The notes under the pieces: generated by a model
Database searches by the model: none
What the model saw: only the letters and a program-made list of their open reading frames with translations
Told to the model about the DNA's origin: nothing
Translations under genes and position numbers: made by a program
Part shown: in pieces, positions 25,536-25,637 of the stretch
How the letters are laid out: every line of letters begins with the position of its first letter
Numbering within the stretch: the first letter of the stretch is position 1
DNA from: UBA1858 sp045106935
Lineage (GTDB): Bacteria; Pseudomonadota; Gammaproteobacteria; UBA4575
NCBI GenBank assembly: GCA_045106935.1
Contig: JBGCFN010000051.1
Span: forward strand, 1-25,637
DNA length: 25,637 nucleotides
Direction: 5' to 3'

Positions 25536-25637
25536 TTAAGCGTAACCAGCAACCTGGTTAATCTTGGCAGCGACTTTGCGCTCACCTTCTGACGCCATCT
25601 CATCATCCCACTTGTCCATCTGCTCTTTCATGTACTT
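25536..25637 (-). CDS. C-terminal end of an unidentified protein (partial, runs off window)
   Basis: Only the last 33 codons are present: a charged, helical tail ending GERKVAAKINQVAGYA, with the stop at 25536-25538. The frame is open to the window edge and has methionine codons inside, so the start could lie at or beyond the edge. I do not recognise it. It precedes globin, ferredoxin, GST and reductase genes on the same strand. Confidence 0.55.
   Translation of the reverse strand, partial: KYMKEQMDKWDDEMASEGERKVAAKINQVAGYA

Overview
This window looks like chromosomal DNA of a gammaproteobacterium of moderate-to-low GC. The main evidence is the conserved gene order mltF / tadA-guaA-guaB / xseA and the dksA-gluQ pair, both typical of that class. 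The genus cannot be fixed from the sequence. No tRNA, rRNA, CRISPR array, insertion sequence or phage gene was seen.

Left part (1-13600, all minus strand): reading in the direction of transcription, a thiamine-diphosphate (ThDP) enzyme of the acetolactate-synthase superfamily is followed by two half-length citrate-synthase-fold proteins, a TonB-dependent outer-membrane receptor, a periplasmic ABC-type substrate-binding protein, and a 1503-residue hybrid histidine kinase ending in GGDEF and EAL domains. Spacing from the second citrate-synthase-like gene onward is tight (29, 29 and 8 nt), which suggests one transcription unit. After a gene-poor gap of 434 bp comes a long-chain acyl-CoA synthetase. 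The receptor, binding protein and membrane kinase together look like a route from outer membrane to periplasm to phosphorelay and c-di-GMP, coupled to unusual citrate-synthase-like enzymes. This is the best candidate in the window for an undescribed system.

Middle part (13601-22671): a 724-bp AT-rich gap with no convincing gene contains one FNR-like palindrome. It is followed by housekeeping genes: mltF (+), convergent with tadA-guaA-guaB (-), then divergent xseA (+), dksA (+) and gluQ (+). Three things stand out. An 18/17-bp inverted repeat lies in the guaB-guaA spacer. DksA carries a lysine/alanine/proline-rich tail of about 115 residues at its N-terminus. The gluQ frame has an amber codon two codons after the ATG that overlaps the dksA stop, and no other ATG, GTG or TTG start precedes its active site. 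A strong bidirectional terminator closes this block.

Right part (22672-25637, all minus strand): a set of small redox genes. In transcription order these are the C-terminal end of an unidentified protein, a group-1 truncated haemoglobin, a 59-residue Fer4_19-type ferredoxin missed by simple length cut-offs, a glutathione S-transferase-like protein, a terminator, a 2Fe-2S/FAD/NAD(P)H reductase and a 71-residue two-helix membrane protein. The set could supply electrons to an oxygenase encoded beyond the window edge, but that is inference.
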